Assembly: GCA_031472005.1 (NCBI GenBank)
Contig: PZJY01000006.1
Location: forward strand, 930,001 to 994,000
DNA from: Tetracladium setigerum
Taxonomy: Eukaryota; Ascomycota; Leotiomycetes; Helotiales
DNA: 64,000 bases
Direction: 5' to 3'
In this document: positions 33,908 through 46,375 of the stretch, in pieces
Position numbering within the stretch: position 1 is the stretch's first letter
How the letters are laid out: each line of letters starts with the position of its first letter
Program-made: the position numbers and the translations under genes
Notes under the pieces: model-generated
Database searches by the model: none
Told to the model about the DNA's origin: nothing
Seen by the model: only the letters and a program-made list of their open reading frames with translations

Positions 33908-35083
33908 TCAAATCTGAGGCCAGTTTGAGCTCCATGACAACTTGTTCCAACCGAAGAGCTTCTGGCCGTCACTGTATCCTACGGTGGTTTTGACATAGTG
34001 ATAATAAAGCACCAACCCGTTGACGGTGTCTGTGAAAACACCCCTGTTTGACGGTATTAGTTCTATGAGAAATTTTGGGCGTTGGGGAGTGAAAATACGT
34101 ACTGTCCACCTGGTCCATATGTAGTTCCATGAGAAGCAAGCAAGACGCTTCCACCATTGGCCGTGCATGCCTTTCCAGTCTTGTCAACGAAGCCACCGGT
34201 TGCAACAGAAGAGCGACACATCATTATTTTGTACTCCGAGCCCGTTGGTGGCATAGAACTGCAAAATTCATCAGCTCAAACTTCCTCCAACCCGCAAGAA
34301 GAAGAGAAAAACAAAGCTTACTTGACATAACCACAGCAAACTCCCGAAGACCACAAAAGATAATAGTACGGACTTCTGTAAAACATATACGCGCCTTCAC
34401 TCGGTCTGGCGCCAGTAGAGTTATACTCAATGTTGTACGCCGAGCCAGAAGGTTTCGTGGCTGCGGAGTTGAGCTTGACCTGGAAGATATCGTCCCAGAA
34501 AGAGCCAAAGTTCATGTACCAGCTGCCGGAAGATTGGATCACGTTTGCGTCGATGGCGTTGTACTTTTTGGTGCCGTCAGAGGCGACGCCGGTTGCGCCA
34601 AGATCGGTCCATGTTCCTGGGTCCATGGAGGGACTGGTTGCGAGGCCGATGGAGGAGACTTGAGAGCCGAATTGGGAGACGGTGTAGTAGAGGTGGTAGA
34701 GATTTCCTACTTTGACAACGTCTGGTGCCTGTGGTAGTTGGATTCGGACGATTAGTCTGAATACTCAACTCGGGAGAGAAGACGGGAAAGAGGATAGTTA
34801 TACATACCCACAAATCTTTGTTCCCAGGGTGCACGATTTTGCTTCCATTGGGAAGAACATAGCCCTTGATGGTCCAAGGACCAGCGAGAGAAGTCGCGGT
34901 CACAATCTCAATCTTTCCACCAGTGTTGAATTTGAAGTATAGGTTATCGTTCGTACGTTGAATAACGGCAGGGTCGTGTGCCCAGCACGCTCCTGTGCAA
35001 GATCCCGGATTGGCGTATCCGTGAACTAGAGATGAAGTTGCCAAAAGACCGGCGAGCAAAGTGCTCTTGAATAATGAAAGCAT
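33908..35083 (-). CDS. Secreted endo-1,5-alpha-L-arabinanase, GH43
   Basis: Extracellular enzyme cutting the arabinan side chains of plant-wall pectin. Exons: 34808-35083, 34322-34728, 34103-34258 and 33908-34043 (324 aa). A signal peptide (STLLAGLLATSSLVHG) is followed by the GH43 five-bladed propeller. The catalytic base aspartate is in AHDPAVI (Asp37 of the precursor), the pKa-tuning aspartate in NAIDANVI, and the general acid glutamate in PSEGAYMFY. Other signatures are APDVVKVGNLYHLYYTVSQF at the start of exon 2 and GVFTDTVNGLVLYYHY at the start of exon 4. Introns of 79, 63 and 59 nt are GT-AG and in phase. Start chosen by the signal peptide. It implies growth on plant material. Not clustered with other arabinan genes here. 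Confidence 0.93.
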
Positions 35084-36468
35084 GATTGCTGAAAGAAGTG
35101 AATAAAAGTTTGGAAGCCTAGTCCGAACCGAGAGAAGTAAGTGAGTGGAAAGTGGAAGGAAGAGAGAGGAAAAGGCGAAAAGAGGATAATTTACAGTACA
35201 AATAGAAATATGTATCAGATCGCTCTGCATTAATATAAGCTTATAATTGCAGGATTTGGCTGACCCCTTCAACTACCGGTAGCGATTGATTAAGGTAAGC
35301 GGGGAATGAGGGTCGTTCGATTTGATGGCACCGAAAGACCGAAGCATCCTGGTGATCAATAATCTGAGCCAGAGAACAGTATGAGCAACACCCATAGGGC
35401 AAATCCCTAAATTAAATATCCATATTTGCACCTAAGCTGGGCGAAAAACACCCGAATCCATGTTGACATGCGGATCATCCGGATATTAACCATCGGCAAA
35501 CTTTAAACACGATACTAGCATAACCATAACCCAGAATATTTTATCCCCAAAAACATCAGATACTATATTGACAAAAAGATTTGATTTGCTAAGCTCAGAT
35601 AATAATAGTATCCATGCATGGAAAGTTGGGCCTTTCTGGAAATCTCAATGGAGCGCTTGCCAGACACATGAAAGCAAACAGGGGTGTAAGTGAAAGAGCA
35701 AATACTCCGTACAGTATAGATAACCATGAGAGAATCCATTGAGTGGTTTTTTTGATGAAGAAGAGGGGAATGAGCAGATGATGTGCCGTTCGAAACAAGG
35801 CTCAATATAAATTCGGAAAATAGACACTGTCCCGTTTCAGACGGAACCCCTCGAATTCCACGAATTGGTTGAATCTGCTTGTTACTTAAGCGAGTTTCGG
35901 CTTGTGGATGATCAGACCACACCTCTTGCTGTTTATTTTTATTGCTTCAATTTGATTGGCCATATTTGATAATGCAATGGCCTTGTTTTTAAATGTGATA
36001 ATAGGGTATATCGGAATTTATAAGACCTACATATTTCGGGAAAGCGTGATGCCGATCTTGGTGCTCTCGTAGGTATCGTCGTCTCTTCGTCTCTCCTTCC
36101 TCGTTCCCCTCAAGCAATTCTCTCACTCATATATAGCAGCTTATCAGTCAGATTTTTTCTCACTCTATCGCTTTTTTAAGTTTTTAATAATAAAAAGAAA
36201 AGTCGAAAAAGCGAAAAAGCGAAAAGTCGAAAAGTCGAAAGAGCGAAAATTATAAAGAAATATGAAAAGTCGAAAAGGCGATGGTTGGAGACATTGTTAC
36301 TATTCACAACGTCTTCTGATTTTCCTTTGCCTTTTGTCTGCTCTTTGTTGAATGATTGAAATCAAATCAAGTATACTTCACCCCACTTATTTCATGAACC
36401 TCCCGAGGCGGCGGCGTATATATCTCACTCGCAGTATTTTGATTCCCACGCTCAACACCAGCACCCAT
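35084..36468. other. Intergenic with A-rich degenerate repeat
   Basis: Promoter of the arabinanase gene and 3' side of the CFEM gene. It holds the degenerate repeat at 36195-36280 and a TACTCCGTAC motif at 35703-35712. No gene is seen. Confidence 0.5.
36195..36280. repeat. Degenerate GAAAAGTC / GAAAAAGC repeat
   Basis: About nine imperfect 7-9 bp units of the type CGAAAAG with T/C or A/G substitutions, strongly purine-rich on the + strand. Confidence 0.75.
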
Positions 36469-37708
36469 TTACCCAATCACCCCAGTCCCAGCCATCTCAC
36501 TCAGTTTCTTCCCTTCCCCCGCCAGCTCAGGAATGCTGTCGTTTCGGGATGCTGCGGTACCGTTTTTGCGGCGCCGGCCCAGGAAGAATCCCTAGTTATT
36601 TGTTAGTTGGGTTCTATAAAGAGGGGTTTAAGGTAGATATTTTTAGAGAATGGCAGGGAAAGGGGGAAAAGCAACGTACCAGAGCTCCAACAGCAATAAC
36701 ACCTAGCGGGACAGCAACACCAATAGCAATCTTGGTGCCAGAAGAGATCCCTTCTTTCTTAGATCCATTATTTCCCGGCAAAGCAGTATTAGAAGTAGTT
36801 TCCGTGGATGTCGAAGGAGACGAGGTTTGACTAAGGTTCGAGACAGTCTGGGAAGTAGATTGGGCGGAGGAATTACTGGTAGATTTCGCTTTAAAGGAAA
36901 GTCAGCAGGCTTTCTGAAAGGCATTGTGGAGTAGAAGACAGAGTGGGCTTAGACGAACGGGTTGTGGAACTTGTAGAGGTAGAGATAGTCTGAGAGGCAG
37001 ATTTGGTGGAAGAACTGCTGGTAGATTGGACTTTGTGATGGATTAGTAGGTCTCTAAAGGGAATTTGTGGTGAAAAGGGAGGAGTTTGGACGCACGGGTA
37101 GTAGTGGTCAATTCTCTAGTTACGGTAGCGGGGACAGAAGAGATTTCGTCAAAAGCAGTGCAAAGGCCGATGCCACCGCTAATAGCTCTACAAAGAAAGA
37201 GAGATTTAGTGTGACGGACGTGAAATAGTACACATAGCCATTTGCAGTAGATGGTTATGGCAAATTATTTGCTGGCATGTAACGTACTGTTGGAGCTCCC
37301 CCGGTGCTGTGCATGCTCCAAGAATACATCCTGCTCCTGCACCTTGAACTATGCTACAGAGTCAGTATATACTTTTTTCTGAGAAGGACGAAGGAAACAA
37401 GTCATACTCGCAGCAGTCCTAGAGCATTGGCATCCAATATCAGAAAGAGCGCATCCGGCGGAAGAGATGGCTTCTACAAGGCAGGGAGCCTAAATTTCAT
37501 CAATTCCATTAACTTCTGATACTATATCCAGTATTCTTTCCCCCAGCTAACCCATCAGTCGATTTTTGGTTGATTGATTATTTGATTAATTGTTTAACTA
37601 ATTAACAAGCCAAGTAGGTAGACTTACAGCACAATCAGGCACACCTGGGAACTGAGTAACCACTAAGACAGAGGCAATAGCAACAACGGCGACAACAGAT
37701 GCCTTCAT
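36469..37708 (-). CDS. CFEM-domain single-pass surface protein
   Basis: A 239-aa protein rebuilt from seven small exons: 37628-37708, 37408-37489, 37288-37348, 37096-37187, 36959-37030, 36680-36888, 36469-36591. Order: signal peptide (MKASVVAVVAIASVLVV); a CFEM domain with the full eight cysteines (PDCAAPC, SAGC, IGCQC, AGC, GAC, GLC) plus the conserved Asp of SDIGC; a Ser/Thr-rich stalk likely O-glycosylated; a membrane helix (IAIGVAVPLGVIAVGAL); a stop-transfer GRRRKN; and a short cytosolic tail ending GVIG. CFEM proteins bind haem or act as surface receptors or effectors. With a membrane anchor and tail rather than a GPI signal, a sensor or receptor role is possible. Exon 3 uses the second of two nearby AG acceptors because the first gives a stop. 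All phases agree. Confidence 0.8.
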
Positions 37709-38761
37709 TTAGACGACTTGGAAAATTCGACTTGGCGAACAGCAAGGGCTGTTTGATAAACTTTTAAAGAAAGAGGACTTGGATTGATTGAAGATAGGGA
37801 ATTGATATTATGATATGGAAGAGGGGAGCATAGGTTCAGCTTTTTAGCTAGCTCTATAAGCTAAGCCGCTTTGGATGGCGGGCTGTTTTTGCATGACGTC
37901 CCATAGTCTTCCCGAGGAACAAACGTTCGGGGGGAGGAAACAAGCTCATCTGAGCTGTGGGAACATGGGGCCTTTGGCGGTAGTTAAAAGGCAGGTAAGT
38001 TTGGTCATCCAGCCAGTAGGCAAGTACCTACCTCAGGTAAGTAGGTGCAGTACGGTCAGTATCCCGACGACTTACTATGCGATACTCTTGCTTGGGAATG
38101 TGACTACAATATCGTTCGTTATTTTGAGTTGGTGTGCTTGCAGCTCTCTAGCCGCTAGACCTTGTTGGGATTGTTGATTATTGGGTGTTGCCATGTTGGC
38201 AGGATGTGGCGCTTATGGCTGAATTTGTAGTGTAAACGATGATCATAAATTAGAAGAAGACTTATGATTGCATGAGTGCTTTGGCCTAATCGTTCAGCCA
38301 GGGGCTCTCGCCTGCGTCGCTTAATGTGATGAACGGAGAACAGTTACTGTTGGTAGAACAGTACGTTTGCAAGTGATTCACTTGAGGCTAAAGAGAGACA
38401 CTACGGTCCAAGATATACTGTTGTATTCCTGGTGTTATAATGTCTAAAGAGCAGTTGGATCAGTGGCCTGGAAGATGATTATATACACTCAAAGGGGGTG
38501 TATCACGTGATAACTGTCTTGGTTCAGCTATCACCCCCTATCGAAGCGTACCAGAGCATACCACCACTCCGATGCATTACAGCATCCGATCACTAACTAC
38601 TGAATAATATTTACAGCTAACGATTCATCTGGAGTGTTATTCTAGCAGTTACCAATACTCCGTACCCCCGCCTTCTTGTTGGCAAGTTGCGCTTTTATTT
38701 GTTTTTATATTGTTTAGAATTGTTTAATTTATGGGGTTTTCAACTATTTGATGTACTGCAA
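37709..38761. other. Intergenic, no gene seen
   Basis: About 1 kb between two genes on the minus strand. A TACTCCGTAC motif lies at 38656-38665. The open frames are short. Confidence 0.5.
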
Positions 38762-40045
38762 CTACTTCAACAAAAACGTCAAAGCAGCAGCCGCATACCC
38801 ATCCAATCCAGTTTGCAGTGTAGGCATGATTGCCGGTGCAAAGAGTCCAGAATGATTAGCAGGAATGTTCTGCTCCAATAAACCCTTCTCCTCAGCCTCA
38901 TCCCACTTCCCGTGCTCAGTGCCTCCATACATGAAGAAGCAATATGGCCTTCCGACAGCACTCGCTAGAATACTGAAATCCTCACTTGCTCCAAATCTAG
39001 GAATGTCGGAATCATATGCTCCTTTCCCCTCCCCGAAATGAGCCTTGAAGGTCTCTTCAATCTTCGAAGTGACAGCTTCATCATTGACAGTCAAAGGAAA
39101 CGACCTCGTCATCTCAAAAGTCGGCTCCTGAGTCGCCATCGCCGCCATACTCTCAGCATTCACAATCGCCTTGATACGAGCTAACACTCTATCCCGCGTC
39201 ACTTGTGTAATCGAACGAGTATCAATCGCCAACTTTGCATCATCCGCAATGACGTTTTCCGCATCCCCAGCATGAATGGAAGCTACGGTCACCACGGCAC
39301 TATCCGCAGGATCAACCTCTCGCGAAACAATTGTCTGGAGCTTCATTACTGTACTTGCAGCCATGACAATGGGATCAACGGATTTATGCGGCGTTGATGC
39401 GTGTGCTCCTTTGCCGTGGAGCGTAACTCGCATGCTATCGGCAGAGGTAGCGATGATACCTCTTCTGGTACCAATGACTCCAGCGCGGTGAGCTGTAACA
39501 TGTGCTCCCAATGCAACATCTGGAATTGGGACAGCGTGCCGAGAGGGGTCATACATCCCATCGTCAATCATGGCTTGTGCGCCTGTACCGCGCTCTTCAG
39601 CTGGTTGGAATGCGAGGATGAGTGTCCCAGCCCAGGAATCTCGAGCACTGAGGAGGAGCTGTGCTGCTCCTAGAAGAGTAGTAATGTGCATGTCGTGCCC
39701 GCAAGCATGCATCACATGTTTCTCAATGCCTTCAACATTGAACATCCGTTTTTTGCTGGCGTAGGCAAGACCGGTGCGTTCCAAGACGGGGAGGGCATCA
39801 ATGTCGGCGCGGAGGAGGACAGTAGGCCCAGGGCCATTATGGAGAATTGCTGCGAGTCCATGGCCACCGATGTTCGTTTTGATTGTGAATTCTGGAGAGA
39901 TGGTACGGAGTTCGCTTGCGATAGAGGCGGCGGTTTCTTCTTCTTGGTTGGAAAGTTCCGGGTTGGCGTGGTAGTATTTGTAGAGTTCTTTGAGAGGGTC
40001 GAGGTTGGGACGGTGCTTTGTGATGAGATCGTGTATTGAGGCCAT
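38762..40045 (-). CDS. M20-family amidohydrolase
   Basis: Cytosolic-type metallo-amidohydrolase of the M20D group (hippurate/N-acyl amino acid/IAA-amino acid hydrolase type), 427 aa in one exon with no signal peptide. The catalytic-domain metal ligands are in HACGHDMH and in PAEERGTGA. The dimerisation domain includes GKGAHASTPHKSVDP (with the His that completes the partner active site) and AGDAENVIADDA. The C-terminal RFGASEDFS and PANHSGLFAP complete the fold. Full length for the family, so probably functional. The substrate cannot be told from sequence; the clade acts on N-acylated amino acids. Confidence 0.92.
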   Translation of the reverse strand: MASIHDLITKHRPNLDPLKELYKYYHANPELSNQEEETAASIASELRTISPEFTIKTNIGGHGLAAILHNGPGPTVLLRADIDALPVLERTGLAYASKKRMFNVEGIEKHVMHACGHDMHITTLLGAAQLLLSARDSWAGTLILAFQPAEERGTGAQAMIDDGMYDPSRHAVPIPDVALGAHVTAHRAGVIGTRRGIIATSADSMRVTLHGKGAHASTPHKSVDPIVMAASTVMKLQTIVSREVDPADSAVVTVASIHAGDAENVIADDAKLAIDTRSITQVTRDRVLARIKAIVNAESMAAMATQEPTFEMTRSFPLTVNDEAVTSKIEETFKAHFGEGKGAYDSDIPRFGASEDFSILASAVGRPYCFFMYGGTEHGKWDEAEEKGLLEQNIPANHSGLFAPAIMPTLQTGLDGYAAAALTFLLK

Positions 40046-41593
40046 TGTGTATGTGTTTGAAGGTTAAAGCCTTTCCTACTAGCGTCAAGTTGGGTTTATG
40101 TTATTTCGAGATACTTGAAATGTGCTTCGGTTAAGATGGGCCTCTGAGAATCGGAGAAGTAGATTAGAAGTGTAGAATAGGTTCAAACCGAAATGAAGAG
40201 AAGAGTGAAAAGCGTGATCAAACGGTAAATCAAAAGCTGTCGGAGGTGATCTGGCTCAATTTAATATTTTTCTGAAACTAAAAAGTTGTCGTGAGAAAGG
40301 CGCGATGCTCGCATATAATTCGGTGTCAAGAGTGGGTGACTGGGGATGGATCGAGAAGGATTCGCGATATGATGTTCGATTCATCGTTCCCTATCAAATT
40401 TATCGGCTAAGTAACTCCAAAAATTAAACAAGATGACCATGGGAGGTAGAGCGGTCACTCATGTCTCTTGAAGTAGATATATATTGTCAATGGAAACGTC
40501 ATGGCTTGCCAGGAGGGGACATAATGAGGGGTCAATATCACATGACACGACTGTCACTAGGATTCAAACAAGAGAACTTTCTCCTTGTTGTACAGTACAG
40601 AATTTAAATATTTTCCTATCTCTAGATTAGTGCAATGACTGGGCATGAATTTTTGTTTTGGCTAGGCAACTTTGTCGCTTAATGAAGTAAACTCTGGATG
40701 TTCACCGCCAAGTCTTGGTTGACATTTCGAGGATTATCCAGCCGAGAACACAGCATCGTTACTGTCCTGTATGACATGTACACCTCAACATGAGTAACTC
40801 AAGGAGGTCTCACAGAGGTACAGCACGGAGTATCGTACCTAAAATTTAATATGAAGGAATTTTCACAGTCCAATTTTATCTAGTAAACAACGGCTATACC
40901 AGATTGTTTGTAAGAATCCAGGATCCTTCACCGAAATGGCCTAGAGGCATCCCGGAGATTGTTTTGAAGATCCACATGCAGGGAACAACCTCATGACTTG
41001 GTGGAGACATTGATCGGTACCTGAAAATACAAGTCCATCGAACGAGGGGGGGATGCTTTTGAGAGGTGAGGGAAGTGGAGGTGCGGCCAGAGTTGTGATA
41101 TCAAGGTGTTTGTTATTGTTTACACCTCGCTTCACCACCACCATTTCTTGATAGATGATATGGGATCACCACAACCGCCAGCTTTTATTCTTGAAGAACT
41201 TGTCTTATCCCCCGCCACCCAGCATGATGACGAACGTTGAGGGTCAGTTGGAAATGGAAGGTTGCTGAGGGTGGCCACCAATAGCCTGTGTTCCTTGCAG
41301 CCCGCCAAAAGCCTGATTCGGTGCAAACGGGGTCGCGGCCGCAGGAGACTCGTGATTATTGTTGATGAGTGGGTGAATGTTGACTTTCCCAGCCCCATTC
41401 ATCCCCATCCTTCCTCACTTTGTTAACTTCCTCTTCCCCTCCACCTCACGCAACACTCACCAGCATCTTGCACCACCAGCCGGAAGAGATTTCCTTGCCT
41501 AACAGATACTGTACTGCATCGCTCGCAACTATGCTACAACGCGACACAGTAAACACCAGAGCGCCCCCAGTACAACGCGTTTAAGACACCAAG
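40046..41593. other. Divergent intergenic region
   Basis: About 1.5 kb of promoter DNA. It contains a TACAGTACAG motif at 40591-40600 and a C-rich leader just before 41594. No gene is seen. Confidence 0.5.
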
Positions 41594-43958
41594 ATGGCTT
41601 CTGTTGAGAACTTGGAGACTTTGATAGGCCAGATACCAGAAGCATGTGCAACGGCATCGGTGCCGAATCTGCAGTGCTGCTGTGGCAGTATTGATTGTCA
41701 ATATCTGAAGCATAGCAACGATGCGCTGGACAGTTTGGAGCAGGATGTGAGGACTGCCGCATCGCTTGGTCAGGTAAGCATTTATGGTTCACTGAGTTTA
41801 TATTGTCTTAGAATAAGCTTTCTGCGAATTCAACGTTCGATGAAGCTATAGGGTAGATGTTCTATAAATGTTTCTTCTCTTGTCTTTGAATTTTCACCTG
41901 TAGAGCATCATTTTCCCTCAACAAGATACCAACACGACAATGAGCGACTTACTGACCTTTTCGCTGCAGGCTCTTCTGGCTCGCCATGAGGCTTTGATCA
42001 GTGATTCCGAACGCGAGCGACTGGATTGGAATGACAAGATCGAGAAGTTGGAGAATGACAAACGAGACCTGGAATCGCAGAATGCGAGAACTATCGAAGA
42101 AAACAGAGGACTCCTGGACCAGCTCGAGGAACTGAACACAACAGTTGTCGATTCGGAAACACATATCAGATCGCTCGAAGCTACATTACATTCAACCCAT
42201 CAAGAAATCCGGAGACTGGAGGCTTTAGCCGCGAGAACTCATGAACTGGAAATGCAGTTGGCAGCAATTGAGCAGGAACAGGACACTCTACAACGGACGA
42301 TCGCAACAACAGAAGCCGAAGAGAGATCAGCTATTCAGCGATGGAAGCAAGCAGAGCGTAGACTATTTGATCTGCAAGAGCAACTGGAGAGGATCGAGAG
42401 GGAGGCACGAGAGGAAAGGGAACGCCATGTCGAAGTACTGGGCCGTATGGAGAGACAACGAGCAGTGGAAAGGGAGCTCGATACAGCCGCCGGACGACTC
42501 AAGGGTGTTGCTGCTGCAACTACTGGCAATGGAAAGAATGGTAGTAATGTGATTTCACATTTCGTCAAGGATATCTTGCAAGATAATGCTAATCTTCAAC
42601 TGGGGATTGTGGAACTGCGGGAGATGTTGATGAATTCCAACGACGAGGTCCAGACTCTCCGAGAACAGCTTCTCCTCCACCAGCCATTGCCTGGTGAGAA
42701 TGAGAATGCTCAGGCAACGCTAAGAGCAGAGATAGCCCCGAAGGAGGACAAACCAGTTGTATCACAGGCTGTGCATATCCACCACCACTATCATGCGCCG
42801 AAGAAGGAGGAAGTACGCCGGCCAAAGAAGAAGCGTACCTCACTCAACAACTCGCTCTTTACACCTCCGCACCACCTTCAACGATCACCAAGAGGCTCCG
42901 AGACAGCGAATGCTATCCTGTCGCAAACATCAGTTACCATACCAGCTCCCATCACACCTACACATCACCGATGGTCAACTCAATCTGGTCAATTATCTGA
43001 CTTTGCTCCTTCATCTGTTCCTAGCTCTCCTACCTCAATGTACCGGAATAGTACACTATTCGACAGAGGATTTGAACTTGATTCTTCACGACCTACCTCA
43101 CCAGGATCCAGTGTCGACCCAATGTCACCACAATTTCCACCTCTCCGACACAGAAAACGCGGATCTGAAGTTTCGACACGAAGTTTCCTCCCAACAAACT
43201 TTCAATCGGACAGCATAATCCACGAAGAAGAAGACAACGATGTCGAAGCACTCTCAAGCCTTCAAACGCCTAGCATGCCATCCTTGAACGAAGATACCAC
43301 CGAATCCGACGTATCCCAAGAATCCCATTTTGATCCCCACCACGAAGACTGGTCAACCTCCTTCCAGCCATCACTCCGCCGCTCCACATCCCACGAATCC
43401 ATCCTCTCCATCTCCGGAATCGACATCCATACTCTCAAATCAAGGCCTTCTCAAGTCACCATCACGGGTAGTAATGCATTCCTCCGACCTCGAGGAAGAG
43501 TCAGCACGCCTTCTACAATGACATCCATCGAGACAGTCACAGCACATTCAACCATCACACGTAATTCATACAATAGCACCGCTTACCTTCGTGGCCTGGC
43601 ACCTCCCAGCAACAGCGATACGCGTTCCATCTCGTCTGGTACTTCAAACACATCTAATGAAGGATCGTCAACCAAGAAACCAGGTGGTTGGATCTTTGGA
43701 AGATGGGGTGTGAGTCCTGCGAAATCAAACGATAACCTTCGAGCCTCTTTCCTTGCCGCTTCTTCGTCTCCGGCACCGAAGCGAGTTGTCAGTACGCCGG
43801 TTGATCCGTTGCAAAGGTTTATGGGACGACCGCCAGGCATCAATCAACGAGGACCGATTCCGGGATTCGTGAAGAAGGCGGATAAAGCTCCTAGCACAGT
43901 CAGACCTGTTGTGGTCGATCATGATGCTTTGCGAGAGATTTTGGGGGATATGTCTTAG
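41594..43958 (+). CDS. Long coiled-coil protein, function unknown
   Basis: A 722-aa protein from exons 41594-41773 and 41970-43958. The short N-terminal domain has a Cys cluster (LQCCCGSIDC). Then comes a heptad-rich coiled coil of roughly 200 residues starting at ALLARHEALISDSERERLD, and a conserved helical block (HFVKDILQDNANLQLGIVEL). A striking VHIHHHYHAPKK motif is followed by a long Ser/Thr/Pro-rich disordered tail with a conserved-looking GGWIFGRWGVSP near the C terminus. The intron is long for this window (196 nt) with a good ACTGAC branch. The layout fits a cytoskeleton- or polarity-associated scaffold of Pezizomycotina, which is inference; I cannot name an ortholog. Confidence 0.78.
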
Positions 43959-44453
43959 TTGGCAAGGGGGAGAGGGAGAATGGAACTTACTAATGAATAA
44001 TACGATCATCGGCACATCGAGCGGACAGTCTTCTCTATCATATTTCTACAACAACGACGACTAGACAGTTATTTCTTTCTTCTTCTGGTTTTTTCAATTC
44101 ACGTTTTGTCCCTGTTTTGCATTGTTTTGTTTTTCTTTCGTTTTTTGGGAGTTAAGGATGATTCACAGACTGATACGATACCCCCGATAACCGCCAGCAA
44201 GATTAGTGCTCTTTCTTTGTGTAGATAATGATTACATGCATGTTTATAGAAAGAGCATGATCCTTTACTAGAGAATTCTCGAAGACCTATAAACACAGAA
44301 TGGATAATTTATAATTTCAATACCTACCTGCTCCATTTTTGCAAGCAAAAGTGAGGAATGTGACAAGATTATCATCAATCCGTGCATGTCATAAGGTCAT
44401 CATTGTATTTATATACTAAGAGATGTTTTCGTGTCACCAGTTCATCTCATGGC
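43959..44453. other. Convergent 3' spacer
   Basis: About 500 bp between convergent genes. Nothing coding is seen. Confidence 0.6.
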
Positions 44454-46375
44454 TCAAATCGTAACCTCAGCCGGAACTTCCACACTCAACACATCGACAC
44501 CACTCTTCAACTCACTCTTCGTCGGCATGACCCCCTTCTCATCAACTCCGAACTGTGCACCATAACCGGATCTACCATCATCGTCGCGACCGCCACAACA
44601 GTCTCGCCCTTCGTATAATAAGCCACGAACTTAGGCTCTCCAGGCTCGCCCTTGATGATTAAATCGTCCCAGCCGTTGGCGGTGTTTCCGCAATAGCGCA
44701 GTTGGGAACCAAGTGCTGACCAGAAGATGGGGATGAAGGGCTTGGGTTTGGCCGATGGGTTAATGATGTTGGAGGCGACGGAGCGTCCGCTGTTTTGGGC
44801 TACGTTCCAGTGTTCGATGCGGACGGGTGAGCCAGAGCCGCCGGGGCCGTGGTATGGGTAGGTACTAAGTTTGAATATTTAGTATGATAATTGGTAGATT
44901 TTTGAAAAGGAGAGATGGCTTTGTAGGGGAAGGGTGGAAAGGACTAACGCAATATCTCCGATGGCATAAACATCCTTAAGCCCGTCAACAGCAAAATGCT
45001 CATCAGTCTTCAACGACCCATCTTTCAAAAGCTCAACTGCAACATTGTCCTTCAGATACAATGTCGCTGGTGCAACACCTGTACCCAAGATAACCAAATC
45101 TGCAGGAAGACTCGTGCCATCCTTCAGCTCAATCGAGCCAACCTTCGAGGAATCCGAAGTTGAAGGAGAAGCTTTCTCAACACCAGCATTGAGCTTGAAC
45201 TTGACACCATTCTTCTCCAGTGCCTTTTGGAAAACCTTGCCGACTTCTTCGCCCATAATGCGTTCAAGGGGAGCCTTCTCCATACCAACGACGGTGACAT
45301 CGTTGTCTTTTGCTACTGCATTTGCAACTTCCATTCCAATGAAAGAGCTGCCAATAATCACAATCTTCTTGTTCTTATCTCCAATAGCCGCCACGATCGA
45401 TTTGACATGTGGAACAGTCCTAAGGAGGAAGATATTTCCCAACTCTTTAAATCCTGGAAGAGGAAGACTTCTTGGTGTTCCTCCAGTAGCCAGGACCAAC
45501 TTGGTGTATGGATATGATGTTCCGGACTTTGTTGCAACCTTCTTAGCCTCGAAATCAACTCCCGTGACCTCATCATCAACAGTTGAGATTCCTCCCTCCT
45601 TGAACCAAGCTGCATCTCTCAATGCAATCTTAGCTGGATCATCAATCAAAGCTTTCGAGAGCTTTGTTCGATCAATTGGAAGATATCCCTCACTTCCAAT
45701 GACTGTAATGGAACCTTTATATCCACCTTCGCGGAGAGCTTCGAGTGTTCCAATGGCACCAGATCCACTTCCTACGATGACGACCTTCTCTGAGGTTGCA
45801 CTGCCAGAGATTCTGATATTAGGCTTCCTTCTGCTGCCCTTGATGCTTTGTTCCTCGCCGGTGACGTATACCGAGCCATTCTTCTCTGCGAGCTCGAAGC
45901 AAGGGAGGGAATCCAGACCGGGAGCATTTTCAATGTCTCCGTTTGAGGCCTTGAAGCAAGCTATGCAGATACATATGTTTAGCGTAATTCTTGCGCTGAA
46001 TAGATCAAAGATAGAAGAGAGAGATCACTTACCACCATGCCAAGGGCAGGTAATCCTCCCATCACCAGTCAAAACACCCTTCACCAATGGAGCACCGAAA
46101 TGGGTACACTTTGATCCAACAGCTGTAGTCTTCCCCCCTACATTCAAGAGCAAGACCTTCCCTCCTTCCACGCCTTCGACCTCGACTTCCTTCTTCTCTC
46201 CCGGCTTCAAATCGAGAGTATCTAAGCCTTTCAATTTATATTCCTGGGCCATTCTTGCGGAGGAACTCGCTGTGAACGAGCGGATATGCGAATTGGTAGT
46301 GGGGAAGTGTTTAGAAGATGTGATTCGAAGTACTTGACGGAATTGTCGCAGGAAGAGGGATCGCGATTGATACAT
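44454..46375 (-). pseudogene. Rieske + FAD/NAD oxidoreductase (AIF3-like), frameshift near 3' end
   Basis: Mitochondrial-type flavoprotein like AIFM3: an N-terminal Rieske [2Fe-2S] domain fused to a pyridine-nucleotide-disulfide oxidoreductase. Exons: 46033-46375, 44949-45960 and 44454-44864. The N terminus (MYQSRSLFLRQFRQVLR) is a good presequence. Rieske ligands are CTH and CPWH. The FAD-binding VVIVGSGSGAIG, the NAD-binding IVIIGSSFIGMEV, LATGGTPR and the second FAD motif DVYAIGDIA are present, then the dimerisation domain (HWNVAQNSGRSVA). At 44531-44535 a run of five C (+ strand) shifts the frame, so translation would stop at 44507 and lose the conserved tail MPTKSELKSGVDVL. One more base restores it. 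The loss is only the last 27 or so residues and I consider it a sequencing error. Confidence 0.82.

Noticed and set aside
34129..34737. 202-codon open frame on the + strand
   Set aside because: Antisense to the GH43 exons.
45045..46337. 430-codon open frame on the + strand
   Set aside because: Exactly antisense to the AIF3-like gene, which has all its motifs. The + frame has no domain and has Ser/Pro/Thr-rich composition from the reverse codons.
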